Origin: Cryobacterium luteum | GTDB taxonomy: Bacteria; Actinomycetota; Actinomycetes; Actinomycetales; Microbacteriaceae | Length of the DNA stretch: 64,000 bases | Reading direction: 5' to 3' | Assembly (NCBI RefSeq): GCF_900110125.1 | Contig: NZ_FOCN01000012.1 | Location: 37,075 to 101,074, forward strand | Shown: positions 25,186 through 33,445 of the stretch, one piece after another | Position numbering within the stretch: the first letter of the stretch is position 1 | How the letters are laid out: every line of letters starts with the position of its first letter | Translations under genes and position numbers: made by a program | Notes under the pieces: model-generated | Told to the model about the DNA's origin: nothing | Seen by the model: only the letters and a program-made list of their open reading frames with translations | Databases searched by the model: none

Positions 25186-26286
25186 CTAGTGCGTGCGGAA
25201 GCGCTGCACCATAGGGCAGTCGAACGGGTCACGTGCCGCCAAGCCGACCTTGTTGAGGTAGGCGATGACGATGCCGTAGCTCTCGAAGACACCGGTCTCG
25301 GTGTACTTCACGTCGTGCGAGAGGCAATATTCCTTGGCGATCTCCTGCGCCTTGCGCAGGTGCGGGCGGGCCATGTTCGGAAACAGGTGGTGCTCGATCT
25401 GGTAGTTGAGGCCGCCCATGTAGGTGTCGATGAAGCTGCCACCGCGAATGTTGCGGCTGGTGAGAACCTGGCGGCGCAGAAAGTCGACGCGGCTTTCGGC
25501 CGGAAGCTGCGGCATCCCCTTGTGGTTGGGGGCGAAGGATGCGCCCATGTAGACACCGAACACGGCCATCTGCACGCCGATGAAGGCGAACGCCATGCCG
25601 AGCGGCAGAAAGTAGAAGATGACGGCGAAGTATGCGGTGATGCGGGTGACGAGCATCGTGATCTCGACCCAGCGTTCGCTGACCTTGTTCTTGCCGAATA
25701 CGGTCTTGAAACCCTGGATGTGCAGGTTGATGCCTTCGAACATGAGCAGGGGGAAGAACAGATAGCCCTGTTTGCGCGTGACAAAGGAACCCAGCCAGCT
25801 GACCTGCTTGGCGTCGTTCTCGGTGAACACGATGAAGTCGGGTTCGATGTCGGGGTCTTTGCCGATGACGTTCGGCTGGGCGTGGTGCCGGCTGTGCTTG
25901 GTCATCCACCAGGCGTAGCTGATGCCGACGAACAAATTGGCGAGGATACGGCCGGCACGGTCGTTGGCCTTGCCGGAGGTGAACACGGCACGGTGGGACG
26001 CTTCATGGGCCAAAAAGGCGAACTGGGTGAAGATGAGGCCGAGCGCTGCGGCGATGATCAGCTGGTACCAGGTGTCACCGAGCAGAACGAAACCGGCCGC
26101 AGCGCCGAGGGTGGCGACCACCAGAATGGAAAAGACCATCCAGTAGAAGCCGGTGCGACGGCCGAGAAGGCCGAGATTACGCACGGTGTGCAGGAGTGCG
26201 GAATATTCGGTTGTGGGGTTCTTGGTATCTCCACCCGGCCGGGTCCTGATGATGCGGACCGAGGGTGCGGCTAATGCTTCCGACAT
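25186..26286 (-). CDS. Membrane fatty-acid desaturase
   Basis: A 366-residue integral membrane di-iron desaturase introducing a double bond into acyl chains of lipids or acyl-CoA. The three histidine boxes are intact: HEASH near residue 97, HSRHH near 133, and QIEHH near 303. The glutamine in the third box is typical of front-end / acyl-lipid desaturases, but this protein has no cytochrome b5 domain. Four or so membrane helices surround the boxes. Desaturases of this kind adjust membrane fluidity, often in the cold. The upstream 155 bases are AT-rich and contain a perfect TATAAT far from the start, implying a leader of about 115 bases. Confidence 0.93.
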   Translation of the reverse strand: MSEALAAPSVRIIRTRPGGDTKNPTTEYSALLHTVRNLGLLGRRTGFYWMVFSILVVATLGAAAGFVLLGDTWYQLIIAAALGLIFTQFAFLAHEASHRAVFTSGKANDRAGRILANLFVGISYAWWMTKHSRHHAQPNVIGKDPDIEPDFIVFTENDAKQVSWLGSFVTRKQGYLFFPLLMFEGINLHIQGFKTVFGKNKVSERWVEITMLVTRITAYFAVIFYFLPLGMAFAFIGVQMAVFGVYMGASFAPNHKGMPQLPAESRVDFLRRQVLTSRNIRGGSFIDTYMGGLNYQIEHHLFPNMARPHLRKAQEIAKEYCLSHDVKYTETGVFESYGIVIAYLNKVGLAARDPFDCPMVQRFRTH

Positions 26287-26407
26287 GAGGCCTTAGTGGA
26301 TCGGGACTTCTCAGCCGGGACGTGAGCGATTACTCGTGGAGCAGATATGCGCCAGTCTACGTTCGCGAACGCCGTGAGCGTGTCCAATTCACACGCGTTT
26401 CCCAGTC

Positions 26408-26413
26408 ATTATA
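26408..26413 (-). promoter_or_regulatory. -10 hexamer TATAAT for the desaturase gene
   Basis: Minus-strand TATAAT within the most AT-rich intergenic stretch of the window. Transcription would begin near 26400, giving an untranslated leader of about 115 bases before the ATG at 26286. No TTGACA-like -35 is evident. Confidence 0.5.
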
Positions 26414-26441
26414 TGCCAAAAATGGAATGTATTTGACCGAT

Positions 26442-28052
26442 CTATCGCCAACTTGGCATCCATATGTGCAGCTGCCAGAACACGAACGGAGTCTGCATTC
26501 CGGTCCATACCGGGAAGAAGAATGCCGTGAGTACCAGCGCGATTCCCAGGCCGACGGTCACGGCGGCCAGGGTCCCGACACGTGGCTTGGTGCCAGAATG
26601 GTGCACCTGCGAATGTGCTGAGTGCCGTCGTCGCGGTCGTGCCTGATCGGGAATTCGCCCCAGCAGCAGACCCAGAACGAAGGTGAGGCCGAGCAGCAGG
26701 TAGGGCTCAAAGGCGATGGTGTAGAACTGGAAAACCGTGCGGTTCAGGTACATCAGCCACGGCAGATAGCCGGCGACCATGCCCATCAGAATGAAACCCA
26801 CCCGCCATTCCCGGTAGCGGGCGAGCCGGTAGACGAGGTAGAACAGTGCGGCCGTCGCCGCCCACCAGATCAGCGGGTTGCCCACGGAGGTGATGGCCTC
26901 CGAGCAGCTCTGAAACTGGCAGCCGAATTCGCCCTGACTGGAACCGCGGTAATACATGCTGGTCGGGCGAATCATGAACAGCCAGGTCAGCGGGTTGGCC
27001 TGATACGGATGCGGTGTGGCCAGTCCCACGTGATAGGTGTAGGCGGCTGCCTGGTAATGCCAGAAACTCTGCAGGGTATGGGGGACCCAGGCGAGCGGCC
27101 CGGTCCAGGCTGCTCCCGTTGAATCGGCCCACTCCCGGTAGTACCCGCCGCGGGTGACGAACCACCCCGTCCATGACACCAGGAAGGTCGAGGCGGCGAC
27201 GGGCACGAGAAGGAGGAACGTGGCCGGCGCCTGCTTGAGGATTGCGGCGCTGGCCCAGAACGTGACACCGTTTCGCCGCCGGGCGAGAGCGTCGACGACG
27301 ACGAGGTAGACGCCGAACGCAGCCAGAAAGTAGATCCCTGACCATTTCACCGAGCTGGTCAGCCCGAACGCGAGGCCGGCGGCGAGCAGCCACGGGCGCC
27401 ACCACAGCGTGGGGCCCCAGCCGGGATCGACCAGACCGGCCAGTCGGCCGGCGAGTCGGGTCGAGTGCCACTGCCGATCCATCAGCACTGCGCCGACACC
27501 GAGCAGCGCGAAGAACATCACGAAGTTGTCCAGCAGGGCCACGCGGCTCATGACGATGGCGTGGCCGTCGATAGCGAGCAGAAAACCGGCGATCAGCCCG
27601 AGCAGACGCGACTGGAACAGTTTGCGGGCCACGAGCATGATGAGGATGACCGCGAGCACCCCGACCACGACGGTGGCCAGGCGCCAGCCCCACGGGTTGC
27701 CGGGGCCGAGCAGATTCATACCGAGGGCGATGAGCCATTTACCGAGCGGCGGATGCACGACAAAGGACGGATCCGCCGTGAAGATGTCGGTCTGCCCCGC
27801 TTCGAACAGCACATTGGCATCGGCGGGCCAGGTCGATTCGTAGCCGTTATTGAAGAGTGACCAGGCGTCTTTCACATAGAAGGTCTCGTCGAACACGAGC
27901 GCGTGCGGCACACCGAGGTTCCACAACCGTAATCCGGCGGCCAGCAGAACCACGGCGAGGGGCGCGCCCCAGTTCATCCGGCGAATCCAGCGCATCCGGC
28001 GAATCCAGTGCATCCGGCGATTCCCGTGAACCCATCGACTCGTTGCCAGCAC
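26442..28052 (-). CDS. Polyprenol-phosphate-mannose--protein mannosyltransferase (Pmt family)
   Basis: A 536-residue polytopic membrane enzyme that transfers mannose from a polyprenyl-phosphate carrier to Ser/Thr of exported proteins, working with the Sec pathway in Actinobacteria. The GT39 signature is visible in the first extracytoplasmic loop: LVFDETFYVKDAW with the catalytic Asp-Glu pair near residue 52, and HPPLGKWLIALGM near 95. About ten further membrane segments follow. Several starts are possible; GTG 28052 is chosen because TACGAT lies exactly six bases upstream. ATG 28013 or 27977 would remove a repeat-encoded basic stretch. It is divergent from rsmI. Confidence 0.88.
   Translation of the reverse strand: MLATSRWVHGNRRMHWIRRMRWIRRMNWGAPLAVVLLAAGLRLWNLGVPHALVFDETFYVKDAWSLFNNGYESTWPADANVLFEAGQTDIFTADPSFVVHPPLGKWLIALGMNLLGPGNPWGWRLATVVVGVLAVILIMLVARKLFQSRLLGLIAGFLLAIDGHAIVMSRVALLDNFVMFFALLGVGAVLMDRQWHSTRLAGRLAGLVDPGWGPTLWWRPWLLAAGLAFGLTSSVKWSGIYFLAAFGVYLVVVDALARRRNGVTFWASAAILKQAPATFLLLVPVAASTFLVSWTGWFVTRGGYYREWADSTGAAWTGPLAWVPHTLQSFWHYQAAAYTYHVGLATPHPYQANPLTWLFMIRPTSMYYRGSSQGEFGCQFQSCSEAITSVGNPLIWWAATAALFYLVYRLARYREWRVGFILMGMVAGYLPWLMYLNRTVFQFYTIAFEPYLLLGLTFVLGLLLGRIPDQARPRRRHSAHSQVHHSGTKPRVGTLAAVTVGLGIALVLTAFFFPVWTGMQTPFVFWQLHIWMPSWR
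27975..28028. repeat. Three imperfect 18-bp tandem repeats
   Basis: CATCCGGCGAATCCAGCG and two variants (ending CAGTG and TTCCCGTG) follow head to tail at 27975, 27993 and 28011. They encode a repeated basic WIRRM unit at the cytoplasmic N-terminus of the mannosyltransferase. Confidence 0.9.
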
Positions 28053-28058
28053 CTGACC

Positions 28059-28064
28059 ATCGTA
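28059..28064 (-). promoter_or_regulatory. -10 hexamer TACGAT, leaderless-type
   Basis: Minus-strand TACGAT followed by six bases and the GTG at 28052. It decides the start of the mannosyltransferase gene. Confidence 0.5.
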
Positions 28065-28079
28065 CTGAGCGGCGACTGC

Positions 28080-28085
28080 GAGACT
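28080..28085 (+). promoter_or_regulatory. GAGACT element before rsmI
   Basis: GAGACT ends six bases before the ATG at 28092. The same sequence in the same position precedes hisS. It is a one-base variant of TANNNT and there is no ribosome-binding site. Confidence 0.4.
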
Positions 28086-28091
28086 GGACCC

Positions 28092-28955
28092 ATGATCATC
28101 CTTGCTGCCACCCCGATCGGAAACCTCGGCGACGCCTCCCGGCGCCTGATCGAGACCCTCACGACCATCACCATCGTGGCCGCCGAGGACACCCGCGTCA
28201 CCGTGCACCTGCTCAAGGCCCTCGGCATTGAGAACCGGCCCAAACTCATCGCCCTGCACGACCACAACGAACGTGGCAAAGCGACCGAACTGGTTGAACT
28301 GGCCCGTGACGTGGACATTCTCGTGCTGAGCGACGCCGGAATGCCGACCGTCTCCGACCCCGGCTTTCACCTGGTGGATGCCGCGGTGGCGGCCGGCGTG
28401 CAGGTCACCGCCCTGCCCGGCCCGTCCGCCGTGCTAACCGCCCTCGCTGTCTCCGGGCTGCCGACCGACCGGTTCACCTTCGAAGGGTTCCTGCCGCGTA
28501 AGCACGGCGAACGGGTCAAGCTGCTGCGCGACCTCGCCGCCGAACGCCGCACCATGGTGTTCTTCGAATCGCCCAACCGACTGGCCGATTCGCTTCTCGA
28601 CCTCGCCGCCACGCTCGGCGCCGACCGCCGAGTCGTGGTCTGCCGGGAACTGACTAAGTTCTTCGAAGAGGTCAAACGCGGTACCGCAGCAGAGCTGGCC
28701 GAGTGGGCGGCGGCCGGGGTGCGCGGCGAGATCTGCATCGTCGTCGCGGGCGCCCAGGTGCGGGTTCTGGACCTGGCCATGGGCGTGGCTGAGGTACTCG
28801 ATCTGGTCGCCGGCGGCATCCGTTTGAAGGAGGCTGCTGCCGACGTGTCGGCAGCCAGCGGCCTCGGCAAGCGCGAACTGTACGAGCACGCGCTGCAGGC
28901 CAAGACCGGTGCTCCGACGCCGAAACCCGACCGTTCGGCCTTTCCCCTCGGTTGA
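28092..28955 (+). CDS. rsmI: 16S rRNA (cytidine(1402)-2'-O)-methyltransferase
   Basis: A 287-residue SAM-dependent tetrapyrrole-methylase-fold enzyme that 2'-O-methylates C1402 in the decoding centre of 16S rRNA. Signatures: ILAATPIGNLGDAS at the N-terminus, AAEDTRVTVHLLK near residue 33, SDAGMPTVSDPGFHLV near 80, and GPSAVLTALAVSGL near 112. ATG 28092 gives the exact family N-terminus. The open frame upstream lies in the divergent promoter region. It is followed 63 bases later by metG. Confidence 0.95.
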   Translation: MIILAATPIGNLGDASRRLIETLTTITIVAAEDTRVTVHLLKALGIENRPKLIALHDHNERGKATELVELARDVDILVLSDAGMPTVSDPGFHLVDAAVAAGVQVTALPGPSAVLTALAVSGLPTDRFTFEGFLPRKHGERVKLLRDLAAERRTMVFFESPNRLADSLLDLAATLGADRRVVVCRELTKFFEEVKRGTAAELAEWAAAGVRGEICIVVAGAQVRVLDLAMGVAEVLDLVAGGIRLKEAAADVSAASGLGKRELYEHALQAKTGAPTPKPDRSAFPLG

Positions 28956-29006
28956 GACTTCGGCTGATCAGCGCGTAGCCGGGCGAGACGCTCGCCGCTC
29001 GCCGCA

Positions 29007-29012
29007 TAAGAT
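29007..29012 (+). promoter_or_regulatory. -10 hexamer TAAGAT, leaderless-type, of metG
   Basis: TAAGAT is followed by six bases and the ATG at 29019, without a ribosome-binding site. It would drive metG, tatD and rsmA, whose coding regions overlap. Confidence 0.6.
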
Positions 29013-29018
29013 GAACGC

Positions 29019-30590
29019 ATGTCCGCAGGCTCTTTCTACATCACCACGCCCATTTTCTACGTGAATGATGTGCCGCACATCGGGCACGCCTACACCGAGG
29101 TGGCGGCCGACGTGCTCGCGCGCTGGCACCGGCAGTCCGGCGATGACGCCTGGCTGCTTACCGGCACCGACGAACACGGCCAGAAGATTCTGCGTACCGC
29201 GATCGCCAACGGCGTCACGCCCAAGGAATGGGCCGACCGTCTGGTCGAGACCGCGTGGAAGCCGCTGCTGGAAACCGTCAACATCGCCAACGACGACTTC
29301 ATTCGCACCACCGATGAACGCCACGAGGTGAATGCGCAGAAGTTTCTGCAGCACCTGCACGATGAGGGCCACATCTACACCGGCGAGTACGAGGGCTACT
29401 ACTGCGTCGGCTGTGAGGAATACAAGCAGACCAGCGACCTCGTCGACGGCGCCGGCGAATACACCGGCCAGCTCGTCTGCGCTATCCACTCCAAGCCGGT
29501 CGAGCTGCTGCACGAGAAGAACTATTTCTTCAAGATGAGCGCCTTCGCCGACCGATTGCTTGCCCTCTATGAGGAGAACCCCAACTTCGTGCAGCCGGAA
29601 ACAGCTCGCAACGAGGTCATGTCCTTCGTCAAGCGCGGCCTCTCCGACCTGTCAATCTCCCGGTCGAGCTTCGACTGGGGCATCAAGGTGCCGTGGGACG
29701 AATCGCACGTCGTCTACGTCTGGTTCGACGCGCTGCTCAACTACATCACTGCGGCCGGCTACGGCCAGAACGATGAGGAGTTCGCCAGCCGCTGGCCCGC
29801 CACGCACATCGTCGGCAAGGATATTCTGCGCTTTCACGCGGTCATCTGGCCGGCCATGCTCATGGCCGCCGGCATCGCGGTGCCCAAGCAGGTCTTCGGC
29901 CACGGCTGGCTGCTCGTCGGCGGCGAGAAGATGAGCAAGTCCAAGCTCACCGGAATCGCCCCGAGCCAGATCACCGACACCTTCGGCTCCGACGCTTTTC
30001 GCTACTACTTCATGCGGGCCATCAGCTTCGGCCAGGACGGCTCCTTCAGCTGGGAAGACCTCTCGGCCCGCTACCAGTCCGAGCTCGCTAACGGCTTCGG
30101 TAACCTTGCGTCCCGCGTGATCGCCATGGTCCTGCGGTACTGCGACGGCGTCGTGCCCGCTGCGGCTGAGTTCACGGCCGACGACCTGGCCATCCAGGCC
30201 ACCGAACAGCGCGTGACGGATGCCGCGGCCGCGGCCATCGACAAACTCGCCATCCACGACGCTCTCAGCGAGGTGTGGCAGCTCGTCGACGAGCTCAACG
30301 GCTACATCACCCTGCAGGAGCCGTGGGCGCTCGCCAAAAACCCGGAAAGCCGTGACCGTCTCGGCACCGTGCTCTACACCGCGGTGCGCGGCCTGGGCAC
30401 CCTGGCGGTGCTGCTGTCCCCGGTCATTCCGGTTGCCACCGGCAAGCTCTGGACCGCCCTCGGCGGCGACGGCGCCCTCGCCGACCAGCGTGTCGACCGG
30501 GCCTGGGAATGGACCGGCGGCGTCCAGGTGAACGCGCTCGAACCGTTGTTCCCGCGCATCGAATCGATCGTGGAGCCGGCCGATGCCTAA
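29019..30590 (+). CDS. metG: Methionyl-tRNA synthetase
   Basis: A 523-residue class I aminoacyl-tRNA synthetase charging tRNA-Met. The HIGH motif is HIGHAYTE near residue 21 and the KMSKS motif is KMSKSKLTG near 306. Asp/Trp-containing VYVWFDALLNYITAAGY near 235 forms the methionine pocket. CVGCEEYKQTSDLVDGAGEYTGQLVC holds the remains of a zinc knuckle. There is no C-terminal EMAP-like domain, as in the short actinobacterial form. tatD starts inside its last eight bases. Confidence 0.96.
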   Translation: MSAGSFYITTPIFYVNDVPHIGHAYTEVAADVLARWHRQSGDDAWLLTGTDEHGQKILRTAIANGVTPKEWADRLVETAWKPLLETVNIANDDFIRTTDERHEVNAQKFLQHLHDEGHIYTGEYEGYYCVGCEEYKQTSDLVDGAGEYTGQLVCAIHSKPVELLHEKNYFFKMSAFADRLLALYEENPNFVQPETARNEVMSFVKRGLSDLSISRSSFDWGIKVPWDESHVVYVWFDALLNYITAAGYGQNDEEFASRWPATHIVGKDILRFHAVIWPAMLMAAGIAVPKQVFGHGWLLVGGEKMSKSKLTGIAPSQITDTFGSDAFRYYFMRAISFGQDGSFSWEDLSARYQSELANGFGNLASRVIAMVLRYCDGVVPAAAEFTADDLAIQATEQRVTDAAAAAIDKLAIHDALSEVWQLVDELNGYITLQEPWALAKNPESRDRLGTVLYTAVRGLGTLAVLLSPVIPVATGKLWTALGGDGALADQRVDRAWEWTGGVQVNALEPLFPRIESIVEPADA

Positions 30591-31575
30591 GAACCTGTCC
30601 GTTCTTGGCGGCGGTGTCGATGGCTACGGCAGCGCCATTCGCAAACGGGAGAACACCCGGGGCCGCGACCTGAGCTATCCGCCGCTGCCGGAGCCGCTCA
30701 CGGTTCCCGTCTACGACAACCACACCCATCTTGAGATCAGCGACGGTGAGCATCCGCTCAGCTATCGGGAACAGCTCGACCGCGCCTCGAGCGTCGGTGT
30801 GCGCGGTGTGATCCAGGTCGGCGGCGACGTTGAAACCTCACGCTGGTCGGCCGCCGCAGCCCTGATCGAACCGCGCATGCTCGCCGCCGTCGCGATCCAC
30901 CCCAACGAGGCGCCAGCGCTCGAAGAAGCCGGAACCCTCGACGACGCCCTCGCCGCCATCCACGAACTCGCCGGGCAGCCGCGCGTCGTTGCGGTCGGCG
31001 AGACCGGACTCGATTTCTTTCGCACCCCCGAGAACGGCCGCGCCGCCCAGTTTCGTTCGTTCGAAGCGCACATCCGCATCGCCAAGGAGCGGGGCCTCGC
31101 CCTGCAGATCCACGACCGCGACGCCCATGAAGCCGTGATCGACACCCTGCTTCGGGTCGGTGCCCCCGAACGCACTGTCTTCCACTGCTTCTCCGGCGAC
31201 GCCGACATGGCCAGGCTGTGCGCCGATCATGGCTGGTATATGTCCTTCGCCGGCAACGTCACCTTCAACAACGCCGCCAGGCTGCGCGACGCCCTGTCGG
31301 CTGCCCCGCGCAACCTGCTGCTGGTTGAAACGGATGCCCCGTTCCTCACTCCGCTGCCCTACCGCGGCCGCCCCAACGCACCGTACCTGCTGCCCAACAC
31401 GCTGCGCGGCATGGCCGCCCACCTCGAAACGGATGTCTCCCTGCTCTCCGCCCAAATCACCGCCAACACCGAGCTGGTCTACGGCCGCTGGGACGCCGAA
31501 CCGGTCACCGCCGCCTTCGCCGGCTCGGATGACGATGCCCGTCCCGAGCAGGCCCCCCGCGGCGGGCTCGCATGA
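30583..31575 (+). CDS. TatD-family metal-dependent hydrolase
   Basis: A 330-residue TIM-barrel protein of the TatD DNase family. Metal-binding motifs are DNHTHLE near residue 45, GETGLDF near 140, IHDRDAHE near 168, VFHCFSGD near 195, and ETDAPFLTPLPYRG near 250. The N-terminal 40 residues before the first motif are longer than in E. coli TatD, as usual in Actinobacteria. The start overlaps the metG stop by eight bases and the stop overlaps rsmA by four (ATGA), so the three are translationally coupled. Confidence 0.93.
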   Translation: MPKNLSVLGGGVDGYGSAIRKRENTRGRDLSYPPLPEPLTVPVYDNHTHLEISDGEHPLSYREQLDRASSVGVRGVIQVGGDVETSRWSAAAALIEPRMLAAVAIHPNEAPALEEAGTLDDALAAIHELAGQPRVVAVGETGLDFFRTPENGRAAQFRSFEAHIRIAKERGLALQIHDRDAHEAVIDTLLRVGAPERTVFHCFSGDADMARLCADHGWYMSFAGNVTFNNAARLRDALSAAPRNLLLVETDAPFLTPLPYRGRPNAPYLLPNTLRGMAAHLETDVSLLSAQITANTELVYGRWDAEPVTAAFAGSDDDARPEQAPRGGLA

Positions 31576-32447
31576 CCGACGAGGCGGCGGACGCGGTCAA
31601 ACCCGTTAAAACGCTGCTCGGTCCGGCCGAAATTCGCGACCTCGCCGAGATGCTCGGCGTCAACCCCACCAAGAAGCTCGGTCAGAACTTCGTCATCGAC
31701 GGCAATACCGTACGGCGCATCGTCAAGGTCGCCCGAGTAGCGCCCGGTGACACCGTCGTCGAGGTTGGTCCTGGCCTCGGCTCGCTCACCCTCGGCATGC
31801 TCGAGGTCGGTGCGAGCGTCGTCGCCGTCGAAATCGATGACCGCCTCGCCGAGCAGCTGCCGCTCACCGTCGAACTGATGCAGCCCGGCGCCCGGCTCAC
31901 GGTCATCCGCGCCGACGCCCTGAAAATCACCGAGCTGCCCGGGGACCCCACCCGTCTCGTGGCCAACTTGCCCTACAACGTCTCGGTGCCGGTGCTGCTC
32001 TACCTGCTTGAACACTTCGCGTCGATTCGCGCCGGTGTCGTCATGGTGCAGGCCGAGGTCGGCGAACGCCTCGCCGCCCCGCCCGGAAACAAGATCTACG
32101 GCAGCCCGAGCGTGAAAGCGGCCTGGTACGGCGATTTTCGCACCGCTGGCAAGGTCAGCCGCCAGGTGTTCTGGCCGGTTCCGAACGTCGACTCCATCCT
32201 CATCGCCTTCGATCGGCGGCCCCAGCCGCTGGAATCCGAAGAGCTGCGGCTGAAGACCTTCGCGCTCGTCGACGCCGCGTTTCAACAGCGGCGCAAGATG
32301 CTGCGCCAGTCGCTGTCGGTCGTTCTCGGGGACTCGACGGCGGCATCCGCTGTCATGACGGCGGCGGGCATCGACCCGACGACGCGAGGCGAGCAGCTGA
32401 CCGTGCACGATTTTCTCGCCATCGCCCGCGTCTGGGCGCCGGCCTGA
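31572..32447 (+). CDS. rsmA: 16S rRNA (adenine(1518)-N6/adenine(1519)-N6)-dimethyltransferase
   Basis: A 291-residue SAM-dependent enzyme (KsgA) that dimethylates two adenines near the 3' end of 16S rRNA during 30S assembly. Motifs: KKLGQNFVIDGNTVRRIV near residue 35, VEVGPGLGSLTL (motif I) near 60, and NLPYNVSVPVLL (motif IV, NLPY) near 130. The ATG overlaps the tatD stop by four bases. ispE follows after 44 bases with its own promoter. Confidence 0.96.
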   Translation: MTDEAADAVKPVKTLLGPAEIRDLAEMLGVNPTKKLGQNFVIDGNTVRRIVKVARVAPGDTVVEVGPGLGSLTLGMLEVGASVVAVEIDDRLAEQLPLTVELMQPGARLTVIRADALKITELPGDPTRLVANLPYNVSVPVLLYLLEHFASIRAGVVMVQAEVGERLAAPPGNKIYGSPSVKAAWYGDFRTAGKVSRQVFWPVPNVDSILIAFDRRPQPLESEELRLKTFALVDAAFQQRRKMLRQSLSVVLGDSTAASAVMTAAGIDPTTRGEQLTVHDFLAIARVWAPA

Positions 32448-32479
32448 CCGCGCTGTCCGTTGGGTCCGACGGGCTGGGC

Positions 32480-32485
32480 TAAGTT
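32480..32485 (+). promoter_or_regulatory. -10 hexamer TAAGTT, leaderless-type, of ispE
   Basis: TAAGTT is followed by six bases and the ATG at 32492. No ribosome-binding site is present. Confidence 0.6.
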
Positions 32486-32491
32486 AACAGC

Positions 32492-33421
32492 ATGAGGACG
32501 ACTGCCGCCACCACCGTTGTGCACGCGCGGGCGCCCGGCAAAATCAACGTCTTCCTCAAGGTCGGTGCCGTCATGGAAGACGGCTATCACGACCTCGCGA
32601 CCGCCTACCAGGCTGTGTCCCTGTTCGAAGAGGTGCGGGCGACTGCGGCCAACGACTTCTCGGTCGAGTTCAGCGGCAGCATCGACACCTCGGCGCTTGC
32701 GACCGGCGGCAGCAACCTTGCGATCAAGGCGGCCCGTGCCCTCGCGCGGAAGGCCGGCTACCGTGGCGGCGTGCACCTCGAGATCGAGAAGAACGTGCCG
32801 ATCGCCGGCGGAATGGGCGGCGGCTCCGCCGACGCGGCAGCCACCCTGCTCGCCTGCGACGCGCTCTGGGGCACGAGTGCCACCAAAGACGAACTCCTCG
32901 CCCTCGCTGCGACTCTCGGCGCCGACGTTCCGTTCTCCTTCACCGGCGGCACCGCCATCGGTACCGGACGCGGCGACCAACTCAGCCCGGCCCTGGCCAA
33001 GGGCAAGTTTCAATGGGTGCTCGCCCTCGCCGACTTCGGCATGTCGACGCCCGGTGTGTACCAGGAACTCGACCGGCACCGCGATCGTCACGCGCAGGAC
33101 ATCTTCCCGGCCGAGCATCAGCCCAGCGTCGACGCCAACGTGCTGCAGGCGTTGCGCGCCGGCGACCCGCACATGCTCGCCGACGTTCTGCACAACGACC
33201 TGCAGGCCCCCGCACTCCACCTCGCGCCGGGCCTCGGTAAGGTGCTGCAGCTCGGCGAACAGAACGGCGCCCTCGCCGGCATCCTCTCCGGCTCCGGCCC
33301 GACCGTCGCTTTCCTGGTTGCGGATGCCGACAGCGCGCTCGAACTGCAGGTCGCGCTCTCCGCCAGTCGCCTCACGGTCGTGCGCGCCACCGGCCCCGTG
33401 CACGGCGCCCGCCTGATCTAG
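32492..33421 (+). CDS. ispE: 4-diphosphocytidyl-2-C-methyl-D-erythritol kinase
   Basis: A 309-residue GHMP-family kinase of the MEP isoprenoid pathway, phosphorylating CDP-methylerythritol. Motifs: [13 protein letters not shown] near residue 11, the glycine-rich ATP loop [19 protein letters not shown] near 104, and [14 protein letters not shown] near 265. It follows rsmA, a conserved neighbourhood in Actinobacteria. The ABC-F gene begins 24 bases later. Confidence 0.95.
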   Translation: MRTTAATTVVHARAPGKINVFLKVGAVMEDGYHDLATAYQAVSLFEEVRATAANDFSVEFSGSIDTSALATGGSNLAIKAARALARKAGYRGGVHLEIEKNVPIAGGMGGGSADAAATLLACDALWGTSATKDELLALAATLGADVPFSFTGGTAIGTGRGDQLSPALAKGKFQWVLALADFGMSTPGVYQELDRHRDRHAQDIFPAEHQPSVDANVLQALRAGDPHMLADVLHNDLQAPALHLAPGLGKVLQLGEQNGALAGILSGSGPTVAFLVADADSALELQVALSASRLTVVRATGPVHGARLI

Positions 33422-33431
33422 AAGCGTGCCG

Positions 33432-33437
33432 TAAACT
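33432..33437 (+). promoter_or_regulatory. Possible -10 hexamer TAAACT
   Basis: TAAACT lies eight bases before the ATG at 33446. GGAGG stands in the gap but only two bases from the start, too close for a good ribosome-binding site. Confidence 0.35.
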
Positions 33438-33445
33438 CGGAGGCT

